Shown here piece after piece: positions 53,839-64,000 of a DNA stretch of 64,000 bases. The stretch lies in the NCBI GenBank assembly GCA_016715885.1, contig JADJXL010000026.1, positions 124,001 to 188,000 on the forward strand, given 5' to 3'. The notes beneath the pieces are model-generated. The model was given only the letters and a program-made list of their open reading frames with translations. It ran no database searches and had not been told where the DNA came from. The DNA is from Polyangiaceae bacterium (lineage in GTDB: Bacteria > Myxococcota_A > Polyangia > Polyangiales > Polyangiaceae). Position 1 is the first letter of the stretch. Each line of letters opens with the position of its first letter. Position numbers and translations under genes: made by a program.

Positions 53839-56800
53839 ATGCGTAACGTCTGGCCGTTCGCTGTCGTAGCGCTCGTCGCTGCAGGGTGTTCCGAAAAGAA
53901 ATCCACTACGATCGCGCGTTGGGAGGGCGGCGACACCGGCACGAAGCTCGTGCGCGTGGGTGATAAACTCAGCTACGAGGCCCGGTTTTTCAACGAAAAC
54001 GACGAGCCCACCGACCCACCTTATTTCAATTGGACGAGCTTCATGTCGTTCAACTTCCCTGTCACGCCCGACATGGGTACCGTCGTTCATCGCCACCCCT
54101 CGGCGGGCGTTTACCAGGTCGACGTAACCATCAACGTCATGGGGCCATCCTTTCTCGGGTTAGAATTTGCGCGCGAGCCATTCGGGAAACACGAAAAAGT
54201 CAGTTGGGATGTGGTCGTCGCTCCTCCCTATGCGACGCAGCTCGTGCCGCTACACGTAGGGGCCTTGCGCATTGCAATCGGCGAAACCCGCTCGATACCA
54301 GCGTATACGCTGTCGAAGGCACGTCACCAGATCGGCGGTGAGCGCACCTTTCACACGGCCGAGGGCGTGAGTGCGACGAGCGCCGCGCCGTCGATTGCAA
54401 GTACCGACGAAAGGGGGCGCATCACGGGCGTTTCGGTCGGTAATACGACCATCACGCTGCGGGTGAACGGCCTCGAATCCCCCATTGAAGTCGAAGTCGT
54501 CGATGAAAAACTCGCCCCTCCCGCCGACGGCACGCACCCGCTTCTTTCGACGCGATTACGCTCGCTCACGGGCGGCACGTGGGAAGACCAACCGCGCCTT
54601 TATCAACGCCTCACCTTCGACCCGAAAGGTTATCCATTCACGCTCGCCCAACCGCTGCCCAATGACGGCACTGATACGGTGAACTGGCAGCCGCTCTTGC
54701 TCGCCGAGTGGACGGGTACCGGGTTTGGCGCGACAGTCGCCTCACGCTTTGGTGAAGAGGTGATTTCGCCCCAGCTTGCCGTGGACGAGCGCGGGCTGCC
54801 TTATGTCGCGTATCGCTCGAGCGGCTGGCTACTGCCTCAGTTCGTGCTCGCCGACCGCGACGCTTCGGGCGTTTTTCGACACCGAGAATTGCCCATACGC
54901 CGAAATCTGATGACCGACAGCGAGCAGGAGCAAAAACTTTGGGTAGGGGGGGTTGGTGAAGATCAAACGAGCACCGAAATCGCGATTTTGCCACGCAAAG
55001 GCGGGGGCGCGTTCGTCGCGTACGCGATGAGCTCGGAACCAACGAGCGAGGAGCTCATTTGTCGTACGCACGTACGTTTGGTCGAAGCCACCGATGACGC
55101 ATTGAATACCGAAGAGGTGCTCGTGATCGAATACCCATTCAACCCAGTCACCGGCATATGTTCTTCGCCCACGAAATCAATCGTTCGCGAAATCGAGGGG
55201 CTCGGTCTGGTGTGGCCAAGCGACGGAGGCGCGAAGCCCGACGTCGTCGTCCAGCGATTTTTCGCCTCCGCGCCGAAGTCGAAACATTTCGCTATCACGC
55301 CGAAAACGGAAAGTGGAATGAAACCCAAATCGCGCCACAAGACCCCAAAACTGGCCAACCCGAGCTCGATTCGGCCCACCGATTTTTCGCAATGGCTGGC
55401 GCGGGAATCCCTTCGGGCATTAGCTGGCAAAACTGGCGCCCGACCGACGACGCGACCCGCGCACACGTGCTCGATGGGGCGAATTATTCGTTTTACCCAA
55501 TCAAGTACCTGCACGCGAGCCCGCCGGTGCAATATCCATTTGCATTTCGCGTCGGCGACACGACATGGATTGGCGATACGACCCTTGGCCCGCTGCTCCG
55601 CATCGACCCGCTCGAAGGGACGTTTCATGATGACCTTTCGGCGCGCTGGGCTCCGCCCGTCACGGAGATCGAAGAGTGGGACAAGGCGCATCACCTTTGG
55701 GAGGTGCAAGGCATTGCGGTGAATGAAAGCCGCATTCACGCCATCGTGCGACGCGACGACAACTCGGTGTTCTTCGCCAGCACGACCCCGCCCGAAAAGG
55801 CTCGGGACACGAATACCGAGGTTCAGGGGCGATTGTTGGCGACAGGCAAAAAGCCTTATGTCGGGCTGGGCGCGCCGACCGTTTCGCCCGGGGGCACCCG
55901 CTTCGTCATGCTCGCCTCGGTGCAACCCACGAACAACGCGGGGCAATACACGGCCGCAAGCACCCAGTACACGAACCAAATGCTTTTCCACTTTGCCGAA
56001 GGCGCTCCGATTCAAACGCTCGCCGAAGTGGACGCGGTTCGTTTGCCCCTCTTTCACACGTCGGGCGGCGCGCTGTACGAGCTCGTCGTGCGCGCCACGC
56101 AACTTCAGGTCGACAAGTGGTCCGACGCGACGAAGTCGTTCACACCGCTGGTCGGCGGTGCTCCGGTGCAATATCCGCCGCAAGCCTCGGCGCTCGTGGG
56201 CACTTCGCTCTTTGCATTGGAGCGCCAAACCAATCGGCTCGCATTGTGGCGTGCGCCCGACATTGCCGCGCCCGTGTTCACCGATCTTCTCGCATCGAAA
56301 AACGTCACGGCGATAGATGATCAAATAGGTCTTGCGGGCAGCGCGACCGACGTGGTCGTGCTCGCGCTGCAATTCACCGGCGACGTGCACATACTTCGCT
56401 TTGCTCAAGACGGCACGCAGCTCGACGACGTCAAAGCCACCCTGCCGATGGGCGCCGGTTGGGAGACTTATCCCAAAAAACTCGCGCGTCACGGCGACGA
56501 TTTGCTCCTCATGCAACGCAGCGGCAACGACCTCATCCGAATATTGAAATGGTCACCGGGCGCCACTTCCTTTACGGTCGTATCGGTGATTGACGACCCG
56601 TGGCTCAGCTTCACGTCGCTCGTGCCTCTTCCCGACGGGCGCTTGGTATTCGCGTTGCAGCGCAATAGCGGCCCCGATCGATGGCAGGCGGCGATTCGCG
56701 TGTCTTCGGACGGTGGCGTGACCTGGGATGCCCCCGTGCCGGTGCGACCTCGAGGCGGTTATGGGCAGCATGTATGGGGATTGAGCGTCGACCCGACGTC

Positions 56801-56939
56801 GAATGGCAAAGATCTGCTCTTGCTGATGGGCGACAATGCGTCCATGCGTGGGTTTTCGCAGAATGACATACAATTGCAGACCTCCGAGCACCTGATGCCC
56901 ACACCGGATAAAGTGCTGGTGCGGGTTACGGTGCCCTGA
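53839..56939 (+). pseudogene. Large exported lipoprotein gene with one frameshift
   Basis: A strong GAGGAGG leader precedes ATG 53839, which starts MRNVWPFAVVALVAAGC, a lipoprotein signal. A bacterial Ig-like region (ASTDERGRITGVSVGNTTITLRV) is followed by propeller-like repeats. The frame up to about 55258 (KPDVVVQRF) continues in the frame to 56939 (RLRAEVETFRYHAENG...VRVTVP). Adding one T to the five-T run at 55257-55261 restores a single product of about 1033 residues. The late region (IRVSSDGGVTWDAPVPV) resembles BNR/sialidase-type repeats. Either the gene is recently broken or the T-run was miscalled. Confidence 0.75.
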
Positions 56940-56958
56940 GGCTCCTTCGGCCACCCGA

Positions 56959-57336
56959 TCAGGCGACATAGGGTCGCGTGATGACCTCGAGGTAGTTGCC
57001 CGAGGGATCCTCGAAGTACACCCCGCGCCCGCCGAATTTCGTGTTGATCTGTCCGGGCATCTTTTGCCTCGGGTCGGCCCAGTAGGTCAGGCCGCGCGCC
57101 TTGATCCTGCCGAAGATCTGGTCGAACTCGTCGTCGCTGACGAGGAACGCATAGTGCTGAGGCGTAAACTTCTCGCTGGTCTCGATGAAGTCGAGACTCA
57201 CGCCGTTGGCCGTGCGAACGACGAGGAAATGCCAAAGCGGCTCGGGCGGCGGCAAACCCAGGATTTCGCTCATGAAGTTCGCCGCCTTGTGCTTGTCGAA
57301 GGCATGGATGATCGTGTGATTGAGTTCGATGGCCAT
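56959..57336 (-). CDS. VOC-family (glyoxalase/dioxygenase-like) protein
   Basis: This 125-residue vicinal-oxygen-chelate protein starts at ATG 57336 (MAIELNHTIIHAFDK). The first metal ligand is probably the histidine in LNHTIIHA, and GRGVYFEDPSGNYLEVITRP is the family's C-terminal signature with the glutamate ligand. Such proteins include lactoylglutathione lyases and resistance or dioxygenase enzymes. The substrate is not predictable. It converges on the broken lipoprotein gene. Confidence 0.85.
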   Translation of the reverse strand: MAIELNHTIIHAFDKHKAANFMSEILGLPPPEPLWHFLVVRTANGVSLDFIETSEKFTPQHYAFLVSDDEFDQIFGRIKARGLTYWADPRQKMPGQINTKFGGRGVYFEDPSGNYLEVITRPYVA

Positions 57337-57339
57337 AGG

Positions 57340-57924
57340 ATGACTGTAACACATGAAGGGACGATCCTCCGATGCCAGAGAAACTTGATCGACTTCGTCG
57401 ACGATGTCGACTTGAGGGTGGCGCGCAGCCAATGCCATTCGGCTCATGAGGCCTACGAGGGGGTTGCAAGGTGCATCGAAGGCGCATTGAAGAAGAAAAT
57501 CGCGGAGCTGTCGCGGTACAATGCGCGCAAATTCATCGATGCGCTCCGGGCTCAGGCATCGCAAGATCATGCGAATGAAATGTACAAGAGCTTCTTGACG
57601 AGCATGGACAACAAGTACGCGATCGAGGAGACTTACCGGGATGGAAAGCATGTCTCCGATCGAATCGTCGTCAGCGCCGAGGACGAGAAAAGGTTACAGG
57701 CCATGACGGTGGATGGCGAATTGTTGATGCGAACCCATGCGCGCGATCTATGCAAGAAGGCGACTCGATGGAGCGAGCATGCGGCGTGCCTCGATCGTGC
57801 GGTGGCTTTTTTCGATACGACGACGCTCAATGATGCAGTGCTCAAATGCACGACGAGCAAGGATGACGCGCAAGAAAGGGTCACGTGCTTGGACGCGAAG
57901 TTGCGCACCGCCAAAGTGGATTGA
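57340..57924 (+). CDS. Hypothetical protein, possibly a C-terminal fragment
   Basis: Protein-like sequence runs from about 57380 to 57924 (NLIDFVDDVDLRVARSQCHS, ARDLCKKATRWSEHAACLDR, VTCLDAKLR). It is helical with regularly spaced cysteines, like a periplasmic helical domain. The nominal ATG 57340 lies only 3 bases from the divergent VOC start and no signal peptide is seen. The true N-terminus, expected to carry an export signal, was probably lost when the VOC gene arrived. Confidence 0.45.
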   Translation: MTVTHEGTILRCQRNLIDFVDDVDLRVARSQCHSAHEAYEGVARCIEGALKKKIAELSRYNARKFIDALRAQASQDHANEMYKSFLTSMDNKYAIEETYRDGKHVSDRIVVSAEDEKRLQAMTVDGELLMRTHARDLCKKATRWSEHAACLDRAVAFFDTTTLNDAVLKCTTSKDDAQERVTCLDAKLRTAKVD

Positions 57925-57939
57925 CGCGTAACGCCTCGA

Positions 57940-58668
57940 CTACAAGCTGCGTGCTCGCCTCCGGTCGTTGGACAGCTCGATCACGGTGTTTCCTTCCTCA
58001 TCGAGCGGCCCCGGAATCACCTTTACTGCCGGGCGCTCTCCTTTGCGCTCTATCATTTCATAGTTGATGCCCTGTGCCCAGAACTGCCACCGTCCGTTGC
58101 TACCCTTCTTGCCGACGACGTTGGCAATGCGAGAAATTTTGTAGTCTCGGGTCTGCGAAAACCGCCTGGGTCGGGCGTCGTCGCCGAAGATGCGGCGGCT
58201 CTCCTTGTCCCGCCACGCGAGAGCGTCGCGCTCTTTCGCCGTACTGCTGGGATTCGTCACGCCGTCGGTATTCGCAGGAATGTGCGCGACGACCGGTGCG
58301 GAGCCGGGCCCGATTTCGAATCGGCACCCATCAAACTGGCTGGTAAAAAAGAACTGAGCGCCGTTTGCCTCCAGCGAGCCAAGATCAACCGACACCGTCT
58401 TGCCCAGCCGCCACGGTAGCCAAAATGCACGGATACGATTGGCAAACCACGTGCTCCGCGTGCCTCGTTCGCTCCAAGGCCTCAATACCACGCCCCCCAG
58501 GTGTGCGTTTGTCTGGGTGAGATCGAAATCATGCACGCCGCGGGCGAGCGTGCGCACCATATTGCCGAGCTCGCCCTCTGCTGCGCTCAGCGCTGCCGAA
58601 TACTCGATGACGAACTTTTTTAGAAATGCCGCAGGGTTGGCGATAAAGGTTTTGTTGAGTTTCAGCAC
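57940..58668 (-). CDS. Hypothetical protein with GCRF...H pattern
   Basis: This 242-residue soluble protein starts at GTG 58668. An N-terminal helical part leads to a central segment FFFTSQFDGCRFEIGPGSAPVVAHI, then a basic region and a C-terminal ISRIANVVGKKGSNGRWQFWAQG. A buried GCxF before a histidine about 15 residues later recalls cysteine-type enzymatic folds in some effector proteins, but no family is assigned. R2, a 42-bp repeat element, lies upstream of its start. It converges on the 57340 gene. Confidence 0.6.
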   Translation of the reverse strand: MLKLNKTFIANPAAFLKKFVIEYSAALSAAEGELGNMVRTLARGVHDFDLTQTNAHLGGVVLRPWSERGTRSTWFANRIRAFWLPWRLGKTVSVDLGSLEANGAQFFFTSQFDGCRFEIGPGSAPVVAHIPANTDGVTNPSSTAKERDALAWRDKESRRIFGDDARPRRFSQTRDYKISRIANVVGKKGSNGRWQFWAQGINYEMIERKGERPAVKVIPGPLDEEGNTVIELSNDRRRARSL

Positions 58669-58757
58669 GGCATGTCAACATCGCCTATTGCGCGGACGCA
58701 CGCAAGTGGAGAGTTCTCCTCCCATGTACATGTTCCAACACACAATCTGACGACTCT

Positions 58758-58892
58758 GGAAAGCGACCCGGACGAGCACACGACGCCTTGACGAGGGTCA
58801 ACGACGCGTCTGGCGCATGGACAGACGGCTTCGTGAGGGTCCAGAGCGCGTGTGGGGATTCCCCAGAGCCGTTCGGGAGCCTCGGGAACGCG
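58758..58892. repeat. 42-bp palindromic repeat element, locus R2 (one unit)
   Basis: The same leader as at 27531 (GGAAAGCGACCCGGAC..., GACGACGCG-like block, CTGGCGCATGGACAGACGG) is followed by a single unit with the dyad GTGTGGGGATTCCCCAGAG. It lies between the 57940-58668 gene and cassette copy B. The rest of 58669-59087 has no gene. Confidence 0.85.
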
Positions 58893-59087
58893 ACGGGCGA
58901 AGTGCCGAGGGCGATCATGCATCGGTAACGGGGCAAGTTTGCAACGCGCTTTTAGAGGCTCATTGGATTGCTTCGCGCGAATGAGTCCGATCCATCGACC
59001 GGCGGGGTTGGGAGCCGAAGTTGTCGGTCTGTCGAGGCTGTCGTTTCGGGCATCGTCGAGCCTTTGCGTGGTTGCAACGAATTCGTA

Positions 59088-59906
59088 TCAATCGCCGGGG
59101 TATTTGCGTTCGAGATCGCTCAGGAAACCTGCATAGGGCCCCATTGCCTTCATGTCCTCGAGCCGCTCCGGATACGTTTTTTTGGTGTGCACCAGCTCCG
59201 CCTCGATGACACCTTGCGACTTGAGCCATTCGCGATGTTTCAATTCGGGTTCTGTATCGGCAAATTCGTGCAAGCGCCTCATCAGGCGCGTTTGGATTTC
59301 GTCTTCGGATGCATTGCGCATTCGTTCGATGGCGGCGCGCAGAACGTCCTTGACGCTTCCCGCGGGGGCATCCACCCACATCCGAATGGTTCCTTCATAA
59401 AGGAAGTGCATCAGACTCGCCAAAGTAAACTGGCGGATACGAAGATACCGCAACGTGTCGAGCTGTTCCCAAAACGACAACACCGCTTCCAACCGGCGCG
59501 AGACGAGGTCGATGGTGCTTTCCGTCGGGCTCGTGGCGACAGCCAATGCGCCCCAGGGATACCGACACGAGAAAGCGTCGAATTTGGACTGGAACACCGC
59601 ATATTGAGGGCCAGAGCTCGGACGCACTTCCATCCGCAGCTCATCCATCAAATAGAAAAACCAACACGGCTTATGTGTGTCCGTGCCAAATGCAACGATG
59701 TCCGCTTCTACACCAAGGCAAATCATCACCGATCCCGGTGGCACGGGAATCAGCTTCGGCTCAGGAAATTCCCCGCGTTCCTCGTAGCGTTTCGTCCACT
59801 TCTTGGCTTCGGCTTTCATCTTGCGCCGACACGAGGCGTGGGGGCCGTACAGAAACGCCGGGAAAAGCAGCGCATTCGGGTCTGTCGAGGCTACCTTGTC
59901 GGACAT
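59088..59906 (-). CDS. Cassette B downstream gene, conserved hypothetical
   Basis: This 272-residue paralogue of the 31270-32091 product keeps LLFPAFLYGPHASCRRKMK, the FWEQLDTLRYLRIRQ block and LRAAIERMRNASEDEI. The last 40 residues diverge most (KTYPERLEDMKAMGPYAGFL against NADPACYNELSTGITGSYSD), as does a central patch. ATG 59906 is the counterpart of 32091. Divergence concentrated at the C-terminus would suit a partner-specificity region, but only two copies are available. Confidence 0.7.
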   Translation of the reverse strand: MSDKVASTDPNALLFPAFLYGPHASCRRKMKAEAKKWTKRYEERGEFPEPKLIPVPPGSVMICLGVEADIVAFGTDTHKPCWFFYLMDELRMEVRPSSGPQYAVFQSKFDAFSCRYPWGALAVATSPTESTIDLVSRRLEAVLSFWEQLDTLRYLRIRQFTLASLMHFLYEGTIRMWVDAPAGSVKDVLRAAIERMRNASEDEIQTRLMRRLHEFADTEPELKHREWLKSQGVIEAELVHTKKTYPERLEDMKAMGPYAGFLSDLERKYPGD

Positions 59907-59946
59907 GGTGCCCACGCCCTTCGCACAGGCCAACGACGATGGCAAG

Positions 59947-62021
59947 TCAATTCGGGGACACGGTCTTGGGACCCGAGGGTGTTTTTCCGGGCGCGGCAGG
60001 ACGCGCGGGCGTCGGGCGTGGAGGATGGATATCGGACCCCAAGGACGGCGCATTCACCGGAGGCGGCGCCTTGGGGGGCACGGCTGGTTGCTTCACTGGC
60101 GCTGGCACGCGGACAATGGGCACCACGCGCGGCGTCGCGTCCAACTGGTCCCACAGTCTCGCCGAAAGCACGACCTCCGCAGCCAGACCCACGCCATGAA
60201 TGGGCAGCGTCACGACGTTGCGGAAATGCCCCAGCGTTTCCCGGAGCCCTACGAGCATGTCGACGGTAAGGAACAGATCTTCCGCATCCGCCGCCATCTC
60301 CTTTTCAGAGATGTCCCGCCATCGACCGTCTTGGATGGCTTGTCGCCATTCTTCTTCCAAGGTGGCCATGTCCTTGCCGGATTCGGCAACCTCGGGCTTG
60401 ATCCACCTATAGAGTAACAAACCAGGCGCTGCGGAATGCCATTTGACGGCCCAGAGGCGCGTGCCCCGTTTGAAGCGTATCCACAATTCGCCCTCATATT
60501 TGGAGCCCGGAACGAAGACCTTGGGCTTTCCGACCATGCCGACGTTCAGGACGCCGATGTACTGCGCAAGTTTTTCCTTGCCTTTCACAAAATGCTTGGG
60601 TCCTTCAGGCTTGATCTCGAAGACAAACTGCTCGGTCGGTCTCCTGACGTGGGTGATGTCAGGACGTAGGTCCGCTTCGGACCAGTGAAGCAGCTTCGGT
60701 TCACCGCCAGCCTCCTTCACGATCTTTCCAACGCTGACGTGTTCTTGAAGACAAGCTCGCCTAGAGCTTGATAACGGGCCTGGTAGTGATAAGCGATCGC
60801 GCGATGGGCCGAATACCCCATGAAGTACTGCCAAGGCATGTTCCCGAAACGGCCAGGGAGCGTGTACGCCTCGGGTGCGCTGGGGTGCGGTGGAACGACG
60901 GGACCGTCGGGCTTCGTCGCACCGGTGTACATCTTCGGAGACGAACCCGCGCCGGACGAACCGCCCTTCGTGTCCGCCATAAGGCGCGGGTCCGGACGCG
61001 CCGGTGCCGGAGGCGGCTCGCGCATGATCGGCAGCAACCGCGCAACGTCATCGTCGTGGGCGCTCCACAGCGTCACCGACCGCAGGTAGTCCGCTATCGA
61101 TTTTCCAGGCAGAATCGGTATCGTCGCTTCGGCACGCGTTCGTCCCAGTTCCTCACGCGCCTGGACCAACCGTTCCACCACTTCATGGAGGGCCCGCCCC
61201 AATCGCGATATCTCCCGCAGCGTCGGCTCACGCCAGCGATTGCCCACGTACGCATCGCCATGGGACTCTGCGGTTTGCTGCTCCGCGCCGAGCACGAGCC
61301 ATCGGTACTCGACAACCCCCGGATCCGTCGTTTCCCACGTGATTTTCCACGGCGCTGCGCCTTCCGCAAAGCGCACCCCAACCTCACCGCCATAACCCGT
61401 ACCGAGTTTGAACTTCGGAACGCCGAGCATGGCGTTGTTGATCACCCGAAGATGCCAATCGACCTTGTTGTTCGCCGCGGAACGGTGTGTTTGTCCTCGC
61501 GGAACGACTTCGAATAAAACCCGCCCCTCGACATCCGCAATATCAGGGCGGCGATCCCTGTCGAAATCCGCTACGAGGTGAACGTTTCCGCCGGCTACGT
61601 CGACAATCTCCTCGATACTGCCGTCTTCGAGCACGCGGTACGCCGGATGAGCGGCCGCATAATGCTCGCGAATGAGCCTCAGCGCAGCGTATCCCAAGTG
61701 ATATTCGGAAGGCCAAATGCCGGGTTCGTCATCTTGGGTGTACGGTTCGGGGAGCTTGCTGTCCTCGAAAATGCCGATATTGTCGGGCGCACGCCCACGC
61801 ACCCATTGCCCCATCAAATGCGCAGAACGCCGCGCCTCAACGCTCACTTGGGCATTGGTTATTTGCAGAAATGCCGTCGAATCCGGTTGCACGACGCGGA
61901 CGACGCCAGGTCCGCAGCCAAGGGTCGCCCATGCAAACGCTAACCATGCTGCCCCGTAGTTGGTCAGGGCAATCACGACGATGCGAAGGCATTGCGCGAC
62001 GAAATGGCGGGCAGCTTGCAT
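59947..62021 (-). pseudogene. Cassette B nuclease-like gene, one frameshift
   Basis: This paralogue of the 684-residue protein would be about 691 residues if repaired. The frame from ATG 62021 runs to about 60741 (LGELVFKNTSALERS stop), where copy A has FKNHVSV; loss of one base in a CC pair (GG on the plus strand, at 60741) accounts for it. The second domain then continues as VSVGKIVKEAGGEPKLLHWSEADLRPDI...FVFEIKPEG, retaining the D...ExK pattern. The first domain here reads RRPDIADVEGRVLFEVVPRG, keeping the RPD that copy A has lost, but still without the lysine. Again the break may be a sequencing error. Confidence 0.8.
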
Positions 62022-62220
62022 CCTTCGAGGGCATCAGGCTGGGAATGCGCTGTCAAGGGGAGGCGCGAAAAACGATGCAATCGCCGCATACGATGAACGT
62101 TTCAGTCGCGTCGCGACGTTCCTCGTGGGGATCTTCCGATTGGCAGGCGAGACGGCCCTCGCCGACCGCGTGCGCCCTTCGAGCCGCCGGCGCGGCCAAA
62201 CAGCCGCCGATGAGGCTCCC

Positions 62221-62475
62221 GAAAGCGACCCGGACCATAACACGACGCCTTGACGAGGCTCGACGACGCGTCTGGCGCATGGACAGACGCCTTCGCGAGG
62301 GTCCAGAGCGCGTGTGGGGATTCCCCAGAGCCGTCCGGGAGCCTCGAGAACGCCTGTGGGGATTCCCCAGAGCCGTTCGGGAGCCTCGAGAACGCCTGTG
62401 GGGATTCCCCAGAGCCGTCCGGGACCCTCGGGAACGCCCGTGGCGATTCCCCAGAGCCGTCTGGGACCCTCGACA
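62221..62475. repeat. 42-bp palindromic repeat element, locus R3 (four units)
   Basis: The leader (GAAAGCGACCCGGACC, CGCCTTGACGAGGCTCGACG) is followed by four tandem 42-bp units, each with a 19-bp dyad CTGTGGGGATTCCCCAGAG or a close variant. It lies between divergent cassette B and the lipoprotein gene at 62612. The remaining sequence of 62022-62611 contains no gene. Confidence 0.88.
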
Positions 62476-62611
62476 AGCTCACGCTCGGCCCGACTTGGCC
62501 AGCTCGAAGCCTGGAAGCAAGGCAACCCGAGACACGAGCAACCGACGCCAAGTTCTTGAAAAATTTATCTATTTTTCCGGCGCGCGTTTTTTCCCTAAGA
62601 TGCCGCGCATC

Positions 62612-64000
62612 ATGAACCCTCGCAACCTTACCAACCTCGCGTCATTGATTCCATGGACGGCTGCAACCGCCCTCGGGGCCGCAGCACTCTTGCCAGGCGG
62701 ATGCAACGACGCATCGCAGGTCCACGACGGGCACGTCGATTCCATCGGCGCGAACATCGAGGCCGAACCCGAACCCGACCCTGACGACATCGGGGACGAC
62801 ACACAGCCGGCACCTCCCGTCAATCCCGTATGCCAAAACGGCGGGCCACGGCAAGGCTGGGGACCCAATACATGCACTGATCCCGCTGCGCCCTGCGATG
62901 ACGGCGACATCAAGTCCGAGGTGGATCCCAAAATCGATGCCTATTCCGTCGAGCTGCGCCCGTTTCTGCTCGAAGGCGCCTTCGCAATCGGAGAATGCAA
63001 TCCAAAAAAACCCCCCAAGGGCACCATTCCACCGCTCAACCTGCGAAAACTCGCCGGCGGAGCTGCTCCCGTGTCGAATACCAACCTCACAGCCTTCGAT
63101 TTCGGCGGAACCGACTTCGATGCCGTTCACGGCAATACTCGCGTCAATCCGCAAGAAGGCACCTATTCCGTGCTCCTGCAGCGATTCGTCCATACACCCG
63201 GCGGAATGCAATATTTGAATTATCGTTTCCAGGACGTGACGTGGGAATACCAAGCATCGAGCCGCGGGCGGAAAAGCACGACGCTCACCGCTCCTCTTGC
63301 GACCAATCCGGCAAACCCATTTGCTGCTCCGCAAGAAGGAGACATGACGCTCGACCTCGTGCGCACCGACTTCGTGAGCGTGCGTTTTCAAGTCACGATC
63401 CATACGCCAAATGTCGGCGTTTCGGCATTACGCTTCCGCGCACGGGCGCTCGATGGCTCGGTGGAGGGCGAATTCGTGTCGGATGAAAACGTCGACGGGG
63501 CCATCGTGCAAGGCGATATCGCGCCGAATCCCGCGAGCGTCGGAGGATTCGTGTCCACGTGGAAAAACGGCCGCGTGACGGTCACGGGCGAAGTATTGCT
63601 GCTGCCCGGAAAAACCTATCGCTTCGAGGACGCCGCCGTAGAATTGGCGGACTCCACGGGTGCTCCGCTCAGCGTGGTGACCGTTCCTTCCACCGATCTG
63701 CAAGTAAAACAGAAATGCGATACGTATACGGCCCAAACGACACTGGTTCCACCGAAAGGACGTTTGTCGGGGAGTGTATTTTTCCGGCGCGACCCGTCCG
63801 AGCCCTCGAATTCGGGACCAAGGGTGCGCAAATACAGCGTTCCCTATACCGGGGCAACCAATGAAAACGTGTACAATCACGAACGTGCTGGCGTGGACAT
63901 CCACGGGAAGGAAAGGCTGCTTTACACGAGCAATGACGAGCCCGTGAAATACGACCATCGAGCGATCCGGGAGGGTCGCTGGGGACTGTCGGTATGCAAT
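62612..64000 (+). CDS. Secreted lipoprotein, truncated by the window end
   Basis: The frame is open from ATG 62612 to the window edge (463 codons visible). MNPRNLTNLASLIPW leads to a hydrophobic segment and the lipobox LPGGC. An acidic linker (EAEPEPDPDDIGDDTQPAPP) follows, then beta-rich sequence with patterns such as GTYSVLLQRFVHTPGGMQYLNYRF. It resembles no family I can name. ATG 62600 is an alternative start. Its 5' region contains the four-unit 42-bp repeat. Confidence 0.75.
   Translation, partial: MNPRNLTNLASLIPWTAATALGAAALLPGGCNDASQVHDGHVDSIGANIEAEPEPDPDDIGDDTQPAPPVNPVCQNGGPRQGWGPNTCTDPAAPCDDGDIKSEVDPKIDAYSVELRPFLLEGAFAIGECNPKKPPKGTIPPLNLRKLAGGAAPVSNTNLTAFDFGGTDFDAVHGNTRVNPQEGTYSVLLQRFVHTPGGMQYLNYRFQDVTWEYQASSRGRKSTTLTAPLATNPANPFAAPQEGDMTLDLVRTDFVSVRFQVTIHTPNVGVSALRFRARALDGSVEGEFVSDENVDGAIVQGDIAPNPASVGGFVSTWKNGRVTVTGEVLLLPGKTYRFEDAAVELADSTGAPLSVVTVPSTDLQVKQKCDTYTAQTTLVPPKGRLSGSVFFRRDPSEPSNSGPRVRKYSVPYTGATNENVYNHERAGVDIHGKERLLYTSNDEPVKYDHRAIREGRWGLSVCN

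Larger units (their letters stand above)
59040..62038 (-). repeat. Segmental duplication, cassette copy B (matches 31222-34203)
   Basis: This is the second copy of the two-gene cassette, in the same orientation as copy A. It is flanked on the left by repeat element R2 and on the right by R3, which copy A is not. Confidence 0.9.

Noticed and set aside
57064..57339. N-terminal extension of the 57340 gene back to 57064
   Set aside because: That part lies entirely antisense to the VOC gene, whose family motifs are clear.
62221..62475. Possible CRISPR array in the 42-bp repeats
   Set aside because: The units are directly contiguous with no unique spacers, and no cas genes are in the window.

Overview
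The window is high-GC DNA, most likely from a myxobacterium (Myxococcota, probably Polyangiales). This is inferred from the gene content: many lipoproteins, NtrY-like sensor kinases, a methyl-accepting signalling protein next to a double-FHA protein, a KaiC-like ATPase coupled to a hybrid kinase, a divergent Sigma-70 factor, and orphan toxin-antitoxin modules. No rRNA, tRNA or CRISPR array was seen.

Region 1 (about 0.8-24 kb) is mostly conserved chromosome. It holds a class V aminotransferase, a large secreted lipoprotein, two NtrY-like kinases, the MCP/FHA pair, ribonuclease R, a VKOR-DsbA fusion, adenosine deaminase, YceI facing a LysR regulator, a DUF2325 protein, a flavin amine oxidase, a MutT-type NUDIX enzyme and PurM. 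Two small toxin-antitoxin islands sit in it (17.1-18.1 kb and 23.9-25.1 kb).

Region 2 (about 24-62.5 kb) is accessory and mosaic. It contains a 711-residue unknown gene, a sulfatase, a broken lipoprotein gene, a pair of small paralogues, a two-gene cassette (copy A), a complete type I restriction-modification locus with a frameshifted hsdS, an IS91-type transposase remnant, a lipoprotein/helical-repeat operon, many gene fragments, a sigma factor with membrane and glycine-rich extensions, the KaiC/hybrid-kinase operon, and a second copy of the cassette (copy B). The cassette's larger protein carries two tandem copies of one domain. The second copy has a D...ExK pattern typical of PD-(D/E)xK nucleases; the first has lost the lysine.

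The most unusual architectural theme is that four accessory modules are each bracketed by direct repeats made from pieces of neighbouring sequence: 24654/27477, 30404/34315, 41766/45279, and a dispersed 42-bp palindromic repeat family at 58758/62221. The 42-bp family (three loci: 27.5, 58.8 and 62.2 kb) always lies in upstream or divergent intergenic space.

Caution about data quality: several genes are interrupted by what look like single-base deletions (hsdS twice, the 53.8-56.9 kb lipoprotein, cassette copy B, the 29.6 kb lipoprotein), and a poly-G tract of about 160 bases lies at 48.7 kb. Some broken genes may therefore be assembly errors rather than biology. The window ends inside a secreted lipoprotein gene.
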